Positions 27,341 to 35,421 of a stretch of 38,909 bases of DNA are shown in pieces. The first letter of the stretch is position 1; the number at the start of each line of letters is the position of its first letter. The stretch comes from Streptomyces nanshensis (GTDB taxonomy: Bacteria > Actinomycetota > Actinomycetes > Streptomycetales > Streptomycetaceae): contig NZ_LJGW01000248.1 in the NCBI RefSeq assembly GCF_001751255.1, forward strand, positions 1-38,909. Reading direction: 5' to 3'. Below the pieces are notes generated by a model, which was not told where the DNA came from, ran no database searches, and was given only the letters and a program-made list of their open reading frames with translations. Both the position numbers and the translations under genes were made by a program.

Positions 27341-28207
27341 TCAGCGGCCCCTCAAGGTGCCCGAGTGCGGCTTCTTCGAGACGGCGTAGCAGACGGCGGT
27401 GTGGTGTTCGCCGGACCATTGGTCGAGGCTGGGCATGAGCCAGTGTGCCTGGACGCCCGGCTTGTCGCCGCCGAGGTACTTCTTGACCGCCTTCGGGCAG
27501 TGATCCTTGGTCCGTTGGACCATCTTCTCGACGCTGGGCGGCGGGCCGTCGGGGTCACCGAGGTCTACGACTCCGGGGACGGCTTCGGTGCGGTGCGGCT
27601 CGTCGCAGGGGATGATGTCGTTCGGCCCTCCCGGTTTCGTCTCGTCTTTGATACATGCCTGAAGACTGCCGAGACCGTGAGCGAGACCGGCGTACAGCGA
27701 ACCCTCGCGGCGCACAGGGTCGTCCTTCGGCCCGCGTTCGGACGCCAGGCAGGCGAACCACCGGTCGCCGCGGCTCCACTGCTTCTCCGTCGGCCAGAAG
27801 GCCACCGCGTCGAGTCGGCTGGCCTCCCACTCCAGGCCGCCGTCCAGATATCCGGGTGCGGCGGCGTCGCAGCGAGGAGAGGCGTACTCGTCGACCGGCG
27901 GCGGATAGTCGCCCGGCACATCCGACGCGAACGACTCCGACTTCATCACCTCGTACTCGTGCGGCCGATCGCATCTCACCTTCGTCACGCTGTCCTTGAC
28001 CTCCAGGCAGTCACCCGGCCGGTACGGGCCTACGCCCGTGCGTTCCGGCCGAGGAGAAGGACTGGCCGAGGATTTCCCGGCTGCGACGGAGGGTGTGCCG
28101 CCGTCCTTCGCGGCACCCTCCGGCGCCGCACCTTCCGACGTGCAGCCCGTGAGGATGAAGACAGTGAGCAACAGCGCGGCGCGGCCACGACGAGAAGTAC
28201 GGCGCAT
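27341..28207 (-). CDS. Septum-formation-family lipoprotein
   Basis: The product is 288 residues. The lipobox LTGC places the lipidated cysteine at residue 22 after a hydrophobic signal. A Ser/Pro/Ala-rich linker follows, then two related cysteine-containing modules: GDCLEVKDSVTKVRCDRPHEYEV and DIIPCDEPHRTEAVPGVV. They continue to WSGEHHTAVCYAVSK. The paired 'C..PH..E' motifs match the actinobacterial Septum_form domain. The ATG at 28207 has GGAGG 6 bases upstream and is preferred over upstream in-frame starts. It should be anchored on the outer face of the membrane. Despite the domain name, a role in division is not established. Confidence 0.82.
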   Translation of the reverse strand: MRRTSRRGRAALLLTVFILTGCTSEGAAPEGAAKDGGTPSVAAGKSSASPSPRPERTGVGPYRPGDCLEVKDSVTKVRCDRPHEYEVMKSESFASDVPGDYPPPVDEYASPRCDAAAPGYLDGGLEWEASRLDAVAFWPTEKQWSRGDRWFACLASERGPKDDPVRREGSLYAGLAHGLGSLQACIKDETKPGGPNDIIPCDEPHRTEAVPGVVDLGDPDGPPPSVEKMVQRTKDHCPKAVKKYLGGDKPGVQAHWLMPSLDQWSGEHHTAVCYAVSKKPHSGTLRGR

Positions 28208-28519
28208 GACGTCCCTCCTGAACTTTCCGGTGTGCATCGAGCCGCGCCCGTCCCCGACGACGGCGCCCCGATGTCCGGTACTCATGCGACAACGCATCCA
28301 CCCTGTTCAGCAGCCCCTCCCGGCACGGTGAACGCAGAAATCACCGCCCGGCGGGGCCGGTTGGGCGGGTGCCGCGGCTGCGACGCCCGCGACGCCCGCA
28401 GCGCTCAGCGTCGCCCGTGCCGCCGCCCCCGCGCCGGGCTTCCTGTCCGGTACGGGGGCGGGGCGGTGTCGCAGCGGCAGCGCTAGCGTGCCGTGGACTT
28501 CACGGGCTGCTGAACGCCG
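28208..28519. other. Gene-free G+C-rich stretch
   Basis: About 310 bases upstream of the lipoprotein gene and downstream of the small exported-protein gene. It contains runs such as repeated CGACGCCCG at 28380-28400 but no recognisable gene or clear terminator. Frames on both strands are arginine- and alanine-rich noise. Confidence 0.35.
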
Positions 28520-28870
28520 TCAGCCTTCCTCCCAGTTGATGCTTCCGACGCCCGTGCTGGACTCACCGCAGCGGTACTGGACCCAGCCCTTCTCGCCCGG
28601 GTTCACCGTGATCCAGTCGCTCTTTCCGTCCAGGCCCGTACCGCACACCACGACCGCACGGAACGCGATGGTGACGTTGGTGGGGTTGGTGCAGTCGACG
28701 AAGGCGTCCCTGCCTTCGGCGCGCGTCGTACAGGCCAGGGCGTTCTTCGGCGTGGGACCTCCGTCCGCGGCGTGTGCCGTCGAAGCGCCGGCCAGGGGAA
28801 GTGCCGCGATCGCGCCCACGATCGCGCCACCGGCCAGAAGACGCTTGAGGTTGGTCCGCATTCCCGTCAT
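28520..28870 (-). CDS. Small exported protein, 116 aa
   Basis: An N-terminal signal peptide (NLKRLLAGGAIVGAIAALPLAG, cleavage after AHA near residue 35) precedes a mature domain of about 80 residues. That domain has four cysteines (in LACTTR, VDCTNP, VVCGTG and YRCGES) that could form two disulfides. It has predicted beta character (VTIAFRAVVVC, DWITVNPGEKGWVQYRC). GGGAG precedes the ATG at 28870 by 5 bases; an ATG at 28861 is the alternative. The family is not recognised, though small cysteine-rich exported proteins of this form are common in Streptomyces. Confidence 0.75.
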   Translation of the reverse strand: MTGMRTNLKRLLAGGAIVGAIAALPLAGASTAHAADGGPTPKNALACTTRAEGRDAFVDCTNPTNVTIAFRAVVVCGTGLDGKSDWITVNPGEKGWVQYRCGESSTGVGSINWEEG

Positions 28871-28995
28871 GGAATCTCCCTGCTCGACAGGCGGGCCCTC
28901 GGCGGGCCCACGGTGCGTGTGGCTTACGGTTCGAGCCCAGCACGCCGCTGTCGTGTTCATCAGCTCGTCGGTGAGGGATGAACAGCGAGGAGTAC

Positions 28996-29035
28996 ATCGA
29001 GTGCTCCGGCAGGGAATCGAGTGCTCCGGCAGGGA
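28996..29035. repeat. Perfect tandem duplication of a 20-bp unit
   Basis: Positions 28996-29015 are repeated exactly at 29016-29035. The unit runs ATCGAGTGCT then CCGGCAGGGA. It lies between the FG-GAP protein stop and the small exported-protein gene, probably in the promoter region of the latter. Confidence 0.9.
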
Positions 29036-29079
29036 GGGGTCGGCCCAACGACCGGACGGCGGGCCGACGTTGGGAGTGC

Positions 29080-30561
29080 TCAGCGGCTCGTCAGTGGGCT
29101 GCCGTACTTCTGGGCGGTGGACAGGTACGGGAGGCCGAGCGTGCGGGGTGAGAAGGCCGTCGCGTTGCGGGACGAGCCACTCGGGAGGAGCCAGGCGGCG
29201 CCCAGGGAGGCGTTCTCGCCGGGGGAACCGGCCGTGACGTCCGGGACGCCGTCGGCGTTGTAGTCGCCCGCGGCGACCGCCGTGCCGAAGGCGTCGTTCG
29301 CCTCGGCGACGCCCGGGACGCCGGACGTGTCCTGGTTCCACGTGACGGACGTGGCAGTGCCGTCGGCGTCGAGCAGGCCCCGCGCGCCGCCGTGGAGCAG
29401 CCAGGCGGCGCCCGCCCCCGCTCTGCTTCCGATGGCCTCGCCGGGGGCGCCCGCGATCAGGTCGTCGCGGCCGTCGCGGTCGACGTCGGTGACGGCGAGG
29501 GCCGCGCCGAAGCGGTCGCCGTTCTCGGCCACGCCCGGGACGCCCGCCGTGTCCTGGTTGAGGGTCTGCGCGCGGCTGCCGAACGAACCGTCCGCGGAGC
29601 TTCCGTAGTGGACGTGGACGCCGCCGCCCTTGGCCAGCTTTTCGGGGCCGCACGGGTCGTCGATGTTCTCGTCCGCGATCTCACGGCACTCGCCGAGCGC
29701 CAGGTCGTCGTGGCCGTCGCCGTCGAAGTCGCCGGCGGCCAGGGCGGTGACGCCGGCGTTGTCCGTGTTCCAGAAGTTGGCCATCGCGGACCGCTCGGCG
29801 TCCCACTTCCACAGCCGTACGTGGGACTGCGTGCTGGGGGCGCCCGCGGTCCAGTACGCCACGGCCAGGTCCGCCGTGCCGTCGCCGTCGAAGTCGCCCG
29901 TGGCCAGGACGGGGGCGCGGCCGCCCGTCGGAGCGGCGACGACGGTGGTGACCATGCTGTCCTCGCCCTGGGCGACGCGGGCGACGACCTTGTCCGTACC
30001 GCCGATCACGATCTCCTTGTTGCCGTCGCCGGTCAGATCGGCCGCCGCGACCGATCTGCCGTACGCGGCCGACGGCGACGGCCCGCTGAGGACCGACGAC
30101 CCCGGCCCCGGGCCGTTCTTCGCTCCGCCGACGGCGATGACCAGGCCCGCGTCCTTACCGCGGTCGGTGACGTCCTCGCCGGGGGCGCCCGCGAGGAGTT
30201 CCGCGATGCCGTCCCCGTTGAGGTCGGTGAGGGCCACGGACGCGCCGAAGCGGTCGCCCGCCTCCGGCGTACCGGGAACTTCGGGCGTGGACTGGGTGAC
30301 ACGGATGCTTCCGTGTGCGCCGACGCCCTTCGGGCCGCCCCAGACGACGTTCACATAGCCGGCCTTGGCGTGGCCGCCGACGGTGCCGTCCGGGACGCCG
30401 ACGGCGAGGTCCGCGTAGCCGTCGCCGTTGAAGTCGCTCGTGGCGGTACGGGGTGCGGTGGCGGTGGCGGTGGCGGTGGCGCCGGACGGGAACACGAACC
30501 CGGCGGTGACCGCGGTGGCGGCTGCGACGGCGCAGGTCAGGATGCGGCGGCTGTGTCTCAC
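29080..30561 (-). CDS. Secreted FG-GAP (integrin-alpha-like) repeat protein
   Basis: The product is 493 residues. After a signal peptide (about 1-30, ending in the ATATATA run) come seven calcium-binding D-x-N/D-x-D-G loops: DFNGDGYADL, DLNGDGIAEL, DLTGDGNKEI, DFDGDGTADL, DFDGDGHDDL, DVDRDGRDDL and DYNADGVPDV. Between them are FG-GAP signatures such as GDRFGASVA and LLAGAPGE. This predicts a seven-bladed beta-propeller outside the cell. No catalytic domain is fused, so adhesion or ligand binding is most likely. The GTG start has GGGGAG 5 bases upstream. The next gene on the other strand starts 211 bases away. Confidence 0.9.
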   Translation of the reverse strand: MRHSRRILTCAVAAATAVTAGFVFPSGATATATATAPRTATSDFNGDGYADLAVGVPDGTVGGHAKAGYVNVVWGGPKGVGAHGSIRVTQSTPEVPGTPEAGDRFGASVALTDLNGDGIAELLAGAPGEDVTDRGKDAGLVIAVGGAKNGPGPGSSVLSGPSPSAAYGRSVAAADLTGDGNKEIVIGGTDKVVARVAQGEDSMVTTVVAAPTGGRAPVLATGDFDGDGTADLAVAYWTAGAPSTQSHVRLWKWDAERSAMANFWNTDNAGVTALAAGDFDGDGHDDLALGECREIADENIDDPCGPEKLAKGGGVHVHYGSSADGSFGSRAQTLNQDTAGVPGVAENGDRFGAALAVTDVDRDGRDDLIAGAPGEAIGSRAGAGAAWLLHGGARGLLDADGTATSVTWNQDTSGVPGVAEANDAFGTAVAAGDYNADGVPDVTAGSPGENASLGAAWLLPSGSSRNATAFSPRTLGLPYLSTAQKYGSPLTSR

Positions 30562-30758
30562 GGAGGCTCCCCTTCGGTCGACGGCGTCCGGGATGTCTGG
30601 TGTGACCGTCGAGGGGCGGAGCTGGTTGTACGGGGTTCACTGCGGCTTCGCCGGGGCGGGAGGTGCTCCAACGGGCCCGGGGCTCTTGGCAGTCGGCCGC
30701 AGTCGGCCGCAGCAGGCGTCGTCGCCGACTGTCTCGCCGCGGCTCACCACGCAGGATC

Positions 30759-30764
30759 TAGGCT
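30759..30764 (+). promoter_or_regulatory. -10 element of a predicted leaderless promoter
   Basis: TAGGCT (TANNNT) ends 7 bases before the ATG at 30772, which lacks a usable Shine-Dalgarno sequence. A tandem CAGTCGGCCG pair lies upstream at about 30692-30712. No clear -35 is seen. Confidence 0.55.
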
Positions 30765-30771
30765 CGTCCCC

Positions 30772-31023
30772 ATGACTCAAGGGGATATGCGCTACGGGCG
30801 CTGTGGGGCGTGCGGCGGCGGCGAGGTGTACCGGGGCGAGTACGTGGCGCAGTCCGGGCTCCGCGCGACGGGAGCGGGCAAACTCGGTTCGAAGCAGCCG
30901 GTGTTCGACGCCTACGTCTGCGCGGCCTGTGGACATACGCAACTGCATGTGCAGTTGGACGCGAAGATGGCCTCGCACATCCGGAACAAGTTCGACTGGA
31001 TACCGCCCAAGAAGACTCTGTGA
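30772..31023 (+). CDS. Small zinc-ribbon protein, 83 aa
   Basis: Two CxxC pairs (Cys11/Cys14 in CGAC and Cys50/Cys53 in CAAC) are separated by a beta-rich GEVYRGEYVAQSGLRATGAG segment, the layout of a zinc ribbon. The tail HVQLDAKMASHIRNKFDWIPPKKTL is basic and aromatic. The ATG at 30772 is favoured because of its leaderless -10. An ATG at 30787 has AAGGGG only 2 bases before it. The gene is divergent from the FG-GAP protein. Function is unknown; nucleic-acid binding is plausible for this fold. Confidence 0.75.
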   Translation: MTQGDMRYGRCGACGGGEVYRGEYVAQSGLRATGAGKLGSKQPVFDAYVCAACGHTQLHVQLDAKMASHIRNKFDWIPPKKTL

Positions 31024-31067
31024 CGGCTTCCGGCGCCGTGCGGGAGGGGCTGGTCGTACGGCAGGGA

Positions 31068-31184
31068 CTACAGGTGCATGCCGTTCACCGAATCGATCAC
31101 TGAACCCGGCGTGGACAGGATCCATCTGCCGCATTCCGTGGGCGCGATGAGGATCCCGAAGACCATGACGATGAGGACCGTCAT
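31068..31184 (-). CDS. Possible 38-residue membrane peptide
   Basis: The frame reads MTVLIVMVFGILIAPTECG, then RWILSTPGSVIDSVNGMHL, and ends at TAG. The first 14 residues are strongly hydrophobic and could insert into the membrane. There is no well-placed ribosome-binding site; AGGAAG is about 15 bases upstream. It fills part of the 414-base gap between the zinc-ribbon and MFS genes. It could equally be chance. Confidence 0.3.
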   Translation of the reverse strand: MTVLIVMVFGILIAPTECGRWILSTPGSVIDSVNGMHL

Positions 31185-31399
31185 CCGCTCATCCGATCGC
31201 TTCCTTGCCTGAGTACGCCGCTGTCATCGCACGGCTCCGTGCGACGGCCCCGGACAGCCCTCCCCCGCCGCGCCCCCAAAAAATCCGGAGGAGATCCGTT
31301 CGGCTATCGGGAAGACTCGGGCCGAACGATGAGTTCTGCCAGGTGTGCCGGTCGGTACCGGCGCCCATGTCCACGTCCGTGCCGGCGGCCCCTTGGCTG

Positions 31400-31418
31400 C
31401 CTGGTGACCGTGACCAGG
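31400..31418. promoter_or_regulatory. Inverted repeat just upstream of the MFS exporter
   Basis: CCTGGT and ACCAGG are separated by 7 bases and end 19 bases before the MFS ATG. Position and shape suit a repressor operator or an RNA hairpin near the ribosome-binding region. Further upstream GTTCGGC / GCCGAAC (about 31299-31328) and GCCGGT-CGGT-ACCGGC form other hairpins, and the rest of 31185-31437 has no recognisable gene. Confidence 0.4.
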
Positions 31419-31437
31419 AATCCGAGTAGGTGCCGCG

Positions 31438-33003
31438 ATGTCAGCGATCCAGGAACGACCGGCCGTGCGGGCGGGCCGTACACCGACGGTGGTGCGGCTG
31501 CTGGTGCTGGCCACGTTCGTGGTGATTCTCAACGAGACCATCATGATCAACGCCATTCCGCGGCTGATGGAATCGTTCCGCGTCACCGAGCAGTCGGCGC
31601 AGTGGGTGTCCACGGCGTTCATGCTCACCATGGCCGTCGTCATCCCCGTCACCGGCTGGTTCCTTCAACGCGTCACCACGCGCGGGGCCTATGCGATAGC
31701 CATGGGCGTCTTCCTCGCGGGCACGCTGCTGTCGGCCGTCGCGCCGTCCTTCGAGGTGCTGCTGCTCGGCCGGATCGTGCAGGCCGCGGGCACCGCCGTG
31801 ATGATGCCCCTGCTGATGACGTCGCTGATGATCGTGGTGCCGGAGCAGGACCGGGGCCGGGTGATGGGCGACGTCACCCTGGCGATCTCGGTGGCGCCCG
31901 CGCTCGGTCCCGCGGTGTCCGGGCTGATCCTCCAACTCGGCTCCTGGCGGCTGCTGTTCGTGGTCGTACTGCCGATCGCGGCCCTCGTGACGGTGTTCGG
32001 GCTGCGCCATGTGGAGAACGTCGGCGATCCGCAGGTCAGCTCGATCGACTGGTTCAGCGTGGGCGCGGCGGCGCTCGGCTTCGGCGGTCTGGTGTACGGC
32101 CTGAGCCTCTTCGGCGACAGCGACGGCAGGGTCGGGCTCAGCACCGGCATCGTCGTCGCCGGGGCCGCGACGATCGCGGTCTTCGTCTTCCGCCAGCTCG
32201 CGCTGCAACGCCGCGGTGTGCCGCTGATGGATCTGCGCATCCTCGGGCACCGTACGTACACCCTGTCCCTGATCCTCATGTCCGTCGGGTTCCTGGCGAT
32301 GCTCGGCTCGATGATCCTGCTGCCGCTGTATCTCCAGAACCTGCGCGGGCTCAGCCCGTTGGAGACCGGACTGCTGTTCATGCCGGGCGGTCTGGCCATG
32401 GGGCTGCTGGGGCCGAGCGTGGGGAAGCTGTTCGACCGGTTCGGCAGCCGGCCGCTGGTGCTGCCCGGTTCGATCGCCACGCTGCTCGCCCTCGTCGGGT
32501 TCACGCAGGTCTCGATGACGATGCCGTACTGGCAGGTGCTCGCACTGCACGCGCTGCTGATGGTCAGCCTGGCGGCGACGTTCACGCCGGTCTTCACGCT
32601 CGGCATGGGCGGGCTGCCCCCGCATCTGTACTCGCACGGCAGCTCCATGCTCGGGACGTTGCAGCAGGTCGCGGCGGCGTTCGGGACGGCGCTCGTGGTG
32701 ACCGTGATGTCCGCGCGCGCCGGCCATTTGGTGGCGGACGGCGTCGCCGCCGTACCCGCCCAAGTGAGCGGTATGCGGCTGGCGTTCGGGGTCGCGGCCG
32801 TCCTCGCGCTGGTGACGGTCGCCGTCGCGGCGAAGCTGCCGCAGCGGGTCGCGGACGCCGGTACGGAGCAGCACCGGCGCCGGCACGAGCACGGCGGCGA
32901 CGCACCGGACCCGGCCGCCGCCGACGAGGCCGGCCAGACCGGCGAGGCCGACGCGCAGCAGCACGGCGCGGCGGCGACGGTGAACAGCGAGGCGGGCGCC
33001 TGA
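31438..33003 (+). CDS. MFS drug exporter, DHA2 (EmrB/QacA) family
   Basis: The product is 521 residues with about 14 predicted transmembrane segments. The first helix has VILNETIMINAIPRLMESF, the DHA2 motif D1 position. LGRIVQAAGTAVMMPLLM is the motif B region, and APALGPAVSGLIL is the antiporter motif C. Residues 480-521 form a hydrophilic His/Glu/Ala-rich cytoplasmic tail. It should export hydrophobic compounds using the proton gradient. The substrate is unknown, and no TetR or MarR regulator gene is adjacent. An inverted repeat at 31400-31418 may be an operator. Confidence 0.92.
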   Translation: MSAIQERPAVRAGRTPTVVRLLVLATFVVILNETIMINAIPRLMESFRVTEQSAQWVSTAFMLTMAVVIPVTGWFLQRVTTRGAYAIAMGVFLAGTLLSAVAPSFEVLLLGRIVQAAGTAVMMPLLMTSLMIVVPEQDRGRVMGDVTLAISVAPALGPAVSGLILQLGSWRLLFVVVLPIAALVTVFGLRHVENVGDPQVSSIDWFSVGAAALGFGGLVYGLSLFGDSDGRVGLSTGIVVAGAATIAVFVFRQLALQRRGVPLMDLRILGHRTYTLSLILMSVGFLAMLGSMILLPLYLQNLRGLSPLETGLLFMPGGLAMGLLGPSVGKLFDRFGSRPLVLPGSIATLLALVGFTQVSMTMPYWQVLALHALLMVSLAATFTPVFTLGMGGLPPHLYSHGSSMLGTLQQVAAAFGTALVVTVMSARAGHLVADGVAAVPAQVSGMRLAFGVAAVLALVTVAVAAKLPQRVADAGTEQHRRRHEHGGDAPDPAAADEAGQTGEADAQQHGAAATVNSEAGA

Positions 33004-33021
33004 CGTTCGGCCCCTGGGCGG

Positions 33022-33510
33022 TCAGGGGAGTCCGGCCTCCCGTGGCCGGGAGATGTCGTTCTGGAGCAGCCGCTCGGACACGGCGAACCCGCTGCGTTCG
33101 TACGCCGGGATCGCGCGGTCGCTGGAATGCACGACGAGGCGCTCGATTCCCAGCTCACGCGCCTGTGCCAGGACCGCTGCGATGAGCCGTCCGCCGAGGC
33201 CGGCCCGGCGCTCTTCCGGTACGACGTACACGCACTGGACGTCGCCGGAGGAGCGCTCGACGGCGCCCGGATGCGGGACGCGATGGGTGATCGCCAGCCA
33301 CGCCATGCCGATCACCGTTCCGCCGCGGAGCAGGACCGTGCACCGGTGGGAGTCCGCGTTCTGCCGCGCCCAGTCCACGAAGCGGCGTACGAACTCCCCC
33401 TGGGACACCGCGGGCACGCGCCCGGTCTCCTGCCACCACCGCCACCGGAGTTCGGCGACGACAGGCAGATGTTCCGGGCGCGCGGTACGAAGAGCGACGG
33501 TTCCGTCCAC
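33022..33510 (-). CDS. GNAT-family N-acetyltransferase
   Basis: The product is 162 residues. VQCVYVVPEERRAGLGGRLIAAVLAQA is motif A with the acetyl-CoA loop (R-R-A-G-L-G). It is followed by LGIERLVVHSSDRAIPAYERSGF, the canonical motif B. The N-terminal VALRTARPEHLPVVAELRWRWW and IGMAWLAI complete the fold. I chose the GTG at 33510; a TTG at 33570 is in frame but lacks a ribosome-binding site. It is convergent with the MFS exporter, with stops only 18 bases apart. Substrate unknown; resistance-type acetylation is possible but not shown. Confidence 0.85.
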   Translation of the reverse strand: MDGTVALRTARPEHLPVVAELRWRWWQETGRVPAVSQGEFVRRFVDWARQNADSHRCTVLLRGGTVIGMAWLAITHRVPHPGAVERSSGDVQCVYVVPEERRAGLGGRLIAAVLAQARELGIERLVVHSSDRAIPAYERSGFAVSERLLQNDISRPREAGLP

Positions 33511-33609
33511 GTCCCCAGCCTGCCCCAGCGGGCCGCCGGGCACCGGCCGCTTCCGCTCTCCGCCGTGCAATCGGCGGGCGGTACGCGGCAGTTGTGCGGG
33601 GACCGGCGG

Positions 33610-34212
33610 TCAGGAACGCACGGCGTACGTGATGTGCGTGGCGTTCGGGGAGACGCGGACGTCGCGTTGGACGAGCCGGCGGTGGTGGCAGGCGGTCAGC
33701 AGCGGGGTGCCCGAGCCGAGGAGCAGCGGGGCGAGATGGATGAGCAGTTCGTCCGCCAGTGCCTGGTCGACGCACTGGCGGACCACGTCGGCGCCGCCCA
33801 TCACGTAGACGTCCCTGTCGCCCGCCGCGGTCCTGGCCTGGTCGATCGCCGAGGCCGGGCCGTCGGTGACGAAGGTGAAGTTGAGATCGAGGTCGAGATC
33901 GTGACGCGTTCGTTCCGGCGGCGCGTGGGTGACGACGAAGAACCGCGGCCTGGTGGCGAACCGGCCGCCGTAGCCCATCTCGTCGCTCCAGCCGTACGGC
34001 CCGTCGACGACGTCGAACAGGCGGCGTCCCATCACCACCGCGCCCGGTGCCTGCGCGACCTCCCGCAGCACGTCCCCGTCGACCCCGTCGTCGCTCGTCA
34101 CCCAGGCGTGCAGGGACTCGGCTCCCCGGCCCAGGCCCCGTTCCGGGCCCGGGTCGGGTCCGGTCACGAACCCGTCGAGCGACATCGTGATGTCCGCGAC
34201 GACCTTCGCCAT
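33610..34212 (-). CDS. RibD C-terminal/DHFR-like family reductase
   Basis: The product is 200 residues. MAKVVADITMSLDGFVTGPD is the diagnostic start of the stand-alone RibD_C (dihydrofolate reductase-like) family. GAVVMGRRLFDVVDGPYGW and the late DVYVMGGADVVRQCVDQALADELLIHLAPLLLGSG complete the NADPH-binding fold. GAGGAG is 6 bases before the ATG at 34212. The family contains pteridine and flavin reductases, but most members lack an assigned substrate. It precedes the acetyltransferase by 99 bases on the same strand. Confidence 0.88.
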   Translation of the reverse strand: MAKVVADITMSLDGFVTGPDPGPERGLGRGAESLHAWVTSDDGVDGDVLREVAQAPGAVVMGRRLFDVVDGPYGWSDEMGYGGRFATRPRFFVVTHAPPERTRHDLDLDLNFTFVTDGPASAIDQARTAAGDRDVYVMGGADVVRQCVDQALADELLIHLAPLLLGSGTPLLTACHHRRLVQRDVRVSPNATHITYAVRS

Positions 34213-34349
34213 GGGCTGCTCCTCGGTCCGGCAGGCGGGGTGGGTACGGGGTAGACCACTCCCCGCGCCGGAACTCATCGCCCGCCCCTCGCGCCCGGCC
34301 CCGTGCGCACCCGCGCGCCCGCGCGCGCAACCGCGCACCCGCAACGGAA

Positions 34350-34381
34350 CGGCCCTCCGGAGGTGTCCCTCCGGAGGGCCG
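34350..34381 (-). terminator. Strong hairpin terminator after the SH3-like gene
   Basis: A perfect 14-bp stem (CGGCCCTCCGGAGG / CCTCCGGAGGGCCG) with a 4-base loop lies 21 bases beyond the stop of the minus-strand gene at 34403. Confidence 0.88.
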
Positions 34382-34402
34382 ATCGGTCACACGCGCGTCA
34401 GG

Positions 34403-34738
34403 TCAGACGTTCCCGGACCAGATGAACCGCGGTGAGTTCTCGACGTCACCGGTGATCTCGTACCAGATGTTCCCCGCCGAGTTCGTGCACCGGTAATACC
34501 CCTTGACCCGCTCGCCCTTGGCGAGGTAGCCGACGACCTTCGAGCTGGAGCTCAGGCCGACGTGGACCGCGGTGCGACGATCGGTCACCCCGGTCCGGCC
34601 CCACTCCTCGCACTTGAACGCGCCCTTGGTGGCCACCTGGCCGGACGGTCCCGCCGAGTCGGCGGCGGCCACGCCACCACCGGTGAGGACCGTGCCGAAC
34701 GCGAGAAGCGCGGCAGCGCAGGCGATTTGACGCCGCAT
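34403..34738 (-). CDS. Secreted SH3-like domain protein, 111 aa
   Basis: A signal peptide (RRQIACAAALLAFGTVLTGGGVAAA, cleavage near residue 26) precedes a single bacterial SH3-like domain. Visible marks are TAVHVGLSSSSKVVGYLAKGERVKGYYRC and NIWYEITG, with two cysteines (FKCEEW, YRCTNS) placed to form a disulfide. Such domains bind cell-wall peptides or glycans. AAGGAGAG precedes the ATG. It is a single-gene unit bounded by the hairpin at 34350-34381. The binding partner is unknown. Confidence 0.85.
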   Translation of the reverse strand: MRRQIACAAALLAFGTVLTGGGVAAADSAGPSGQVATKGAFKCEEWGRTGVTDRRTAVHVGLSSSSKVVGYLAKGERVKGYYRCTNSAGNIWYEITGDVENSPRFIWSGNV

Positions 34739-34968
34739 GGGCTCTCCTTCCCCCTGTGTTCGTGAGACGCCCCACGGGCTGCTGCCCGCTGCGGGCCTCT
34801 CGTTGATCGCGATCATTATCGCCCAGCCCGCGTCGGCCCGCCTCTGATTAAACGGCGGGGCGGGACCGGCCCGCCGGCTCAACTCCGGTGCGTACGGGGG
34901 AACTCGGCACCTTCGAGCGACGGCGGGCCGTTCCGGCGAGGGCGGCGTACGTGAGCGGTGGGGGCGGC

Positions 34969-35421
34969 TCAGCACATCTTGTAGTCGGCGCGGGTGGAGT
35001 TGTAGGAGCAGGAGTCGCGCAGCGCGCCCGAGGGCTTGTAGAGGCTCGCCTTGTCCTTGCCGTTGTTCCAGACGTACCAGGAGCGGCCCATGTACAGATG
35101 GCCCGCGGACTTGGTGCCCTTGCCCGTGTGGACCTTCACGGTCTTGCCCGCGCTGATCCGGTAGGACGGGAAGGTGTACCGGTGGTTGGAGGCGTCCTTG
35201 AGGGTGTGGCCCTTCATCTGGAACGCCGAGCCGGTGCTGTTCCTGATCTGTACGTACTCGGCGTTCAGGCTGCTGTTGCCGCCGCGGTCGCTGCCGGGGC
35301 TGTCGTAGTACACCTTGTAGATGTGGACCGAGCCGGCGGCCTGGGCCGGTGCGGTGGCCAGGGCTGTTCCGGCCACGCAGGCCAGGGCGGCAGCGGCTGC
35401 CACGGTACGGATTCTGGGCAT
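34969..35421 (-). CDS. Secreted lamin-tail domain protein, 150 aa
   Basis: After a signal peptide (about residues 1-29, ending APAQA) the mature part reads as one lamin-tail (LTD) domain. Its marks are VHIYKVYYDSPGSD, NAEYVQIRNSTGSAFQMKGHTLKD, YTFPSYRISAGKTVKVHTGKG and WNNGKDKASLYKPSG. LTD modules are immunoglobulin-like and occur outside bacterial cells, often attached to nucleases or wall proteins; here it stands alone. Two cysteines (DSCSYN and the final Cys) could pair. GAGGGA precedes the ATG. Confidence 0.88.
   Translation of the reverse strand: MPRIRTVAAAAALACVAGTALATAPAQAAGSVHIYKVYYDSPGSDRGGNSSLNAEYVQIRNSTGSAFQMKGHTLKDASNHRYTFPSYRISAGKTVKVHTGKGTKSAGHLYMGRSWYVWNNGKDKASLYKPSGALRDSCSYNSTRADYKMC

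Noticed and set aside
28329..28486. 52-codon + frame starting GTG in the gap before the lipoprotein gene
   Set aside because: Arginine/alanine-rich, no ribosome-binding site and no motif.
30637..31134. 165-residue minus frame across the zinc-ribbon gene
   Set aside because: Antisense of the zinc-ribbon gene, which has CxxC motifs and a good -10; no ribosome-binding site on the minus strand.
31441..32964. 507-residue His/Gln/Arg-rich minus frame opposite the MFS exporter
   Set aside because: This composition is what antisense of hydrophobic codons gives; no motif.
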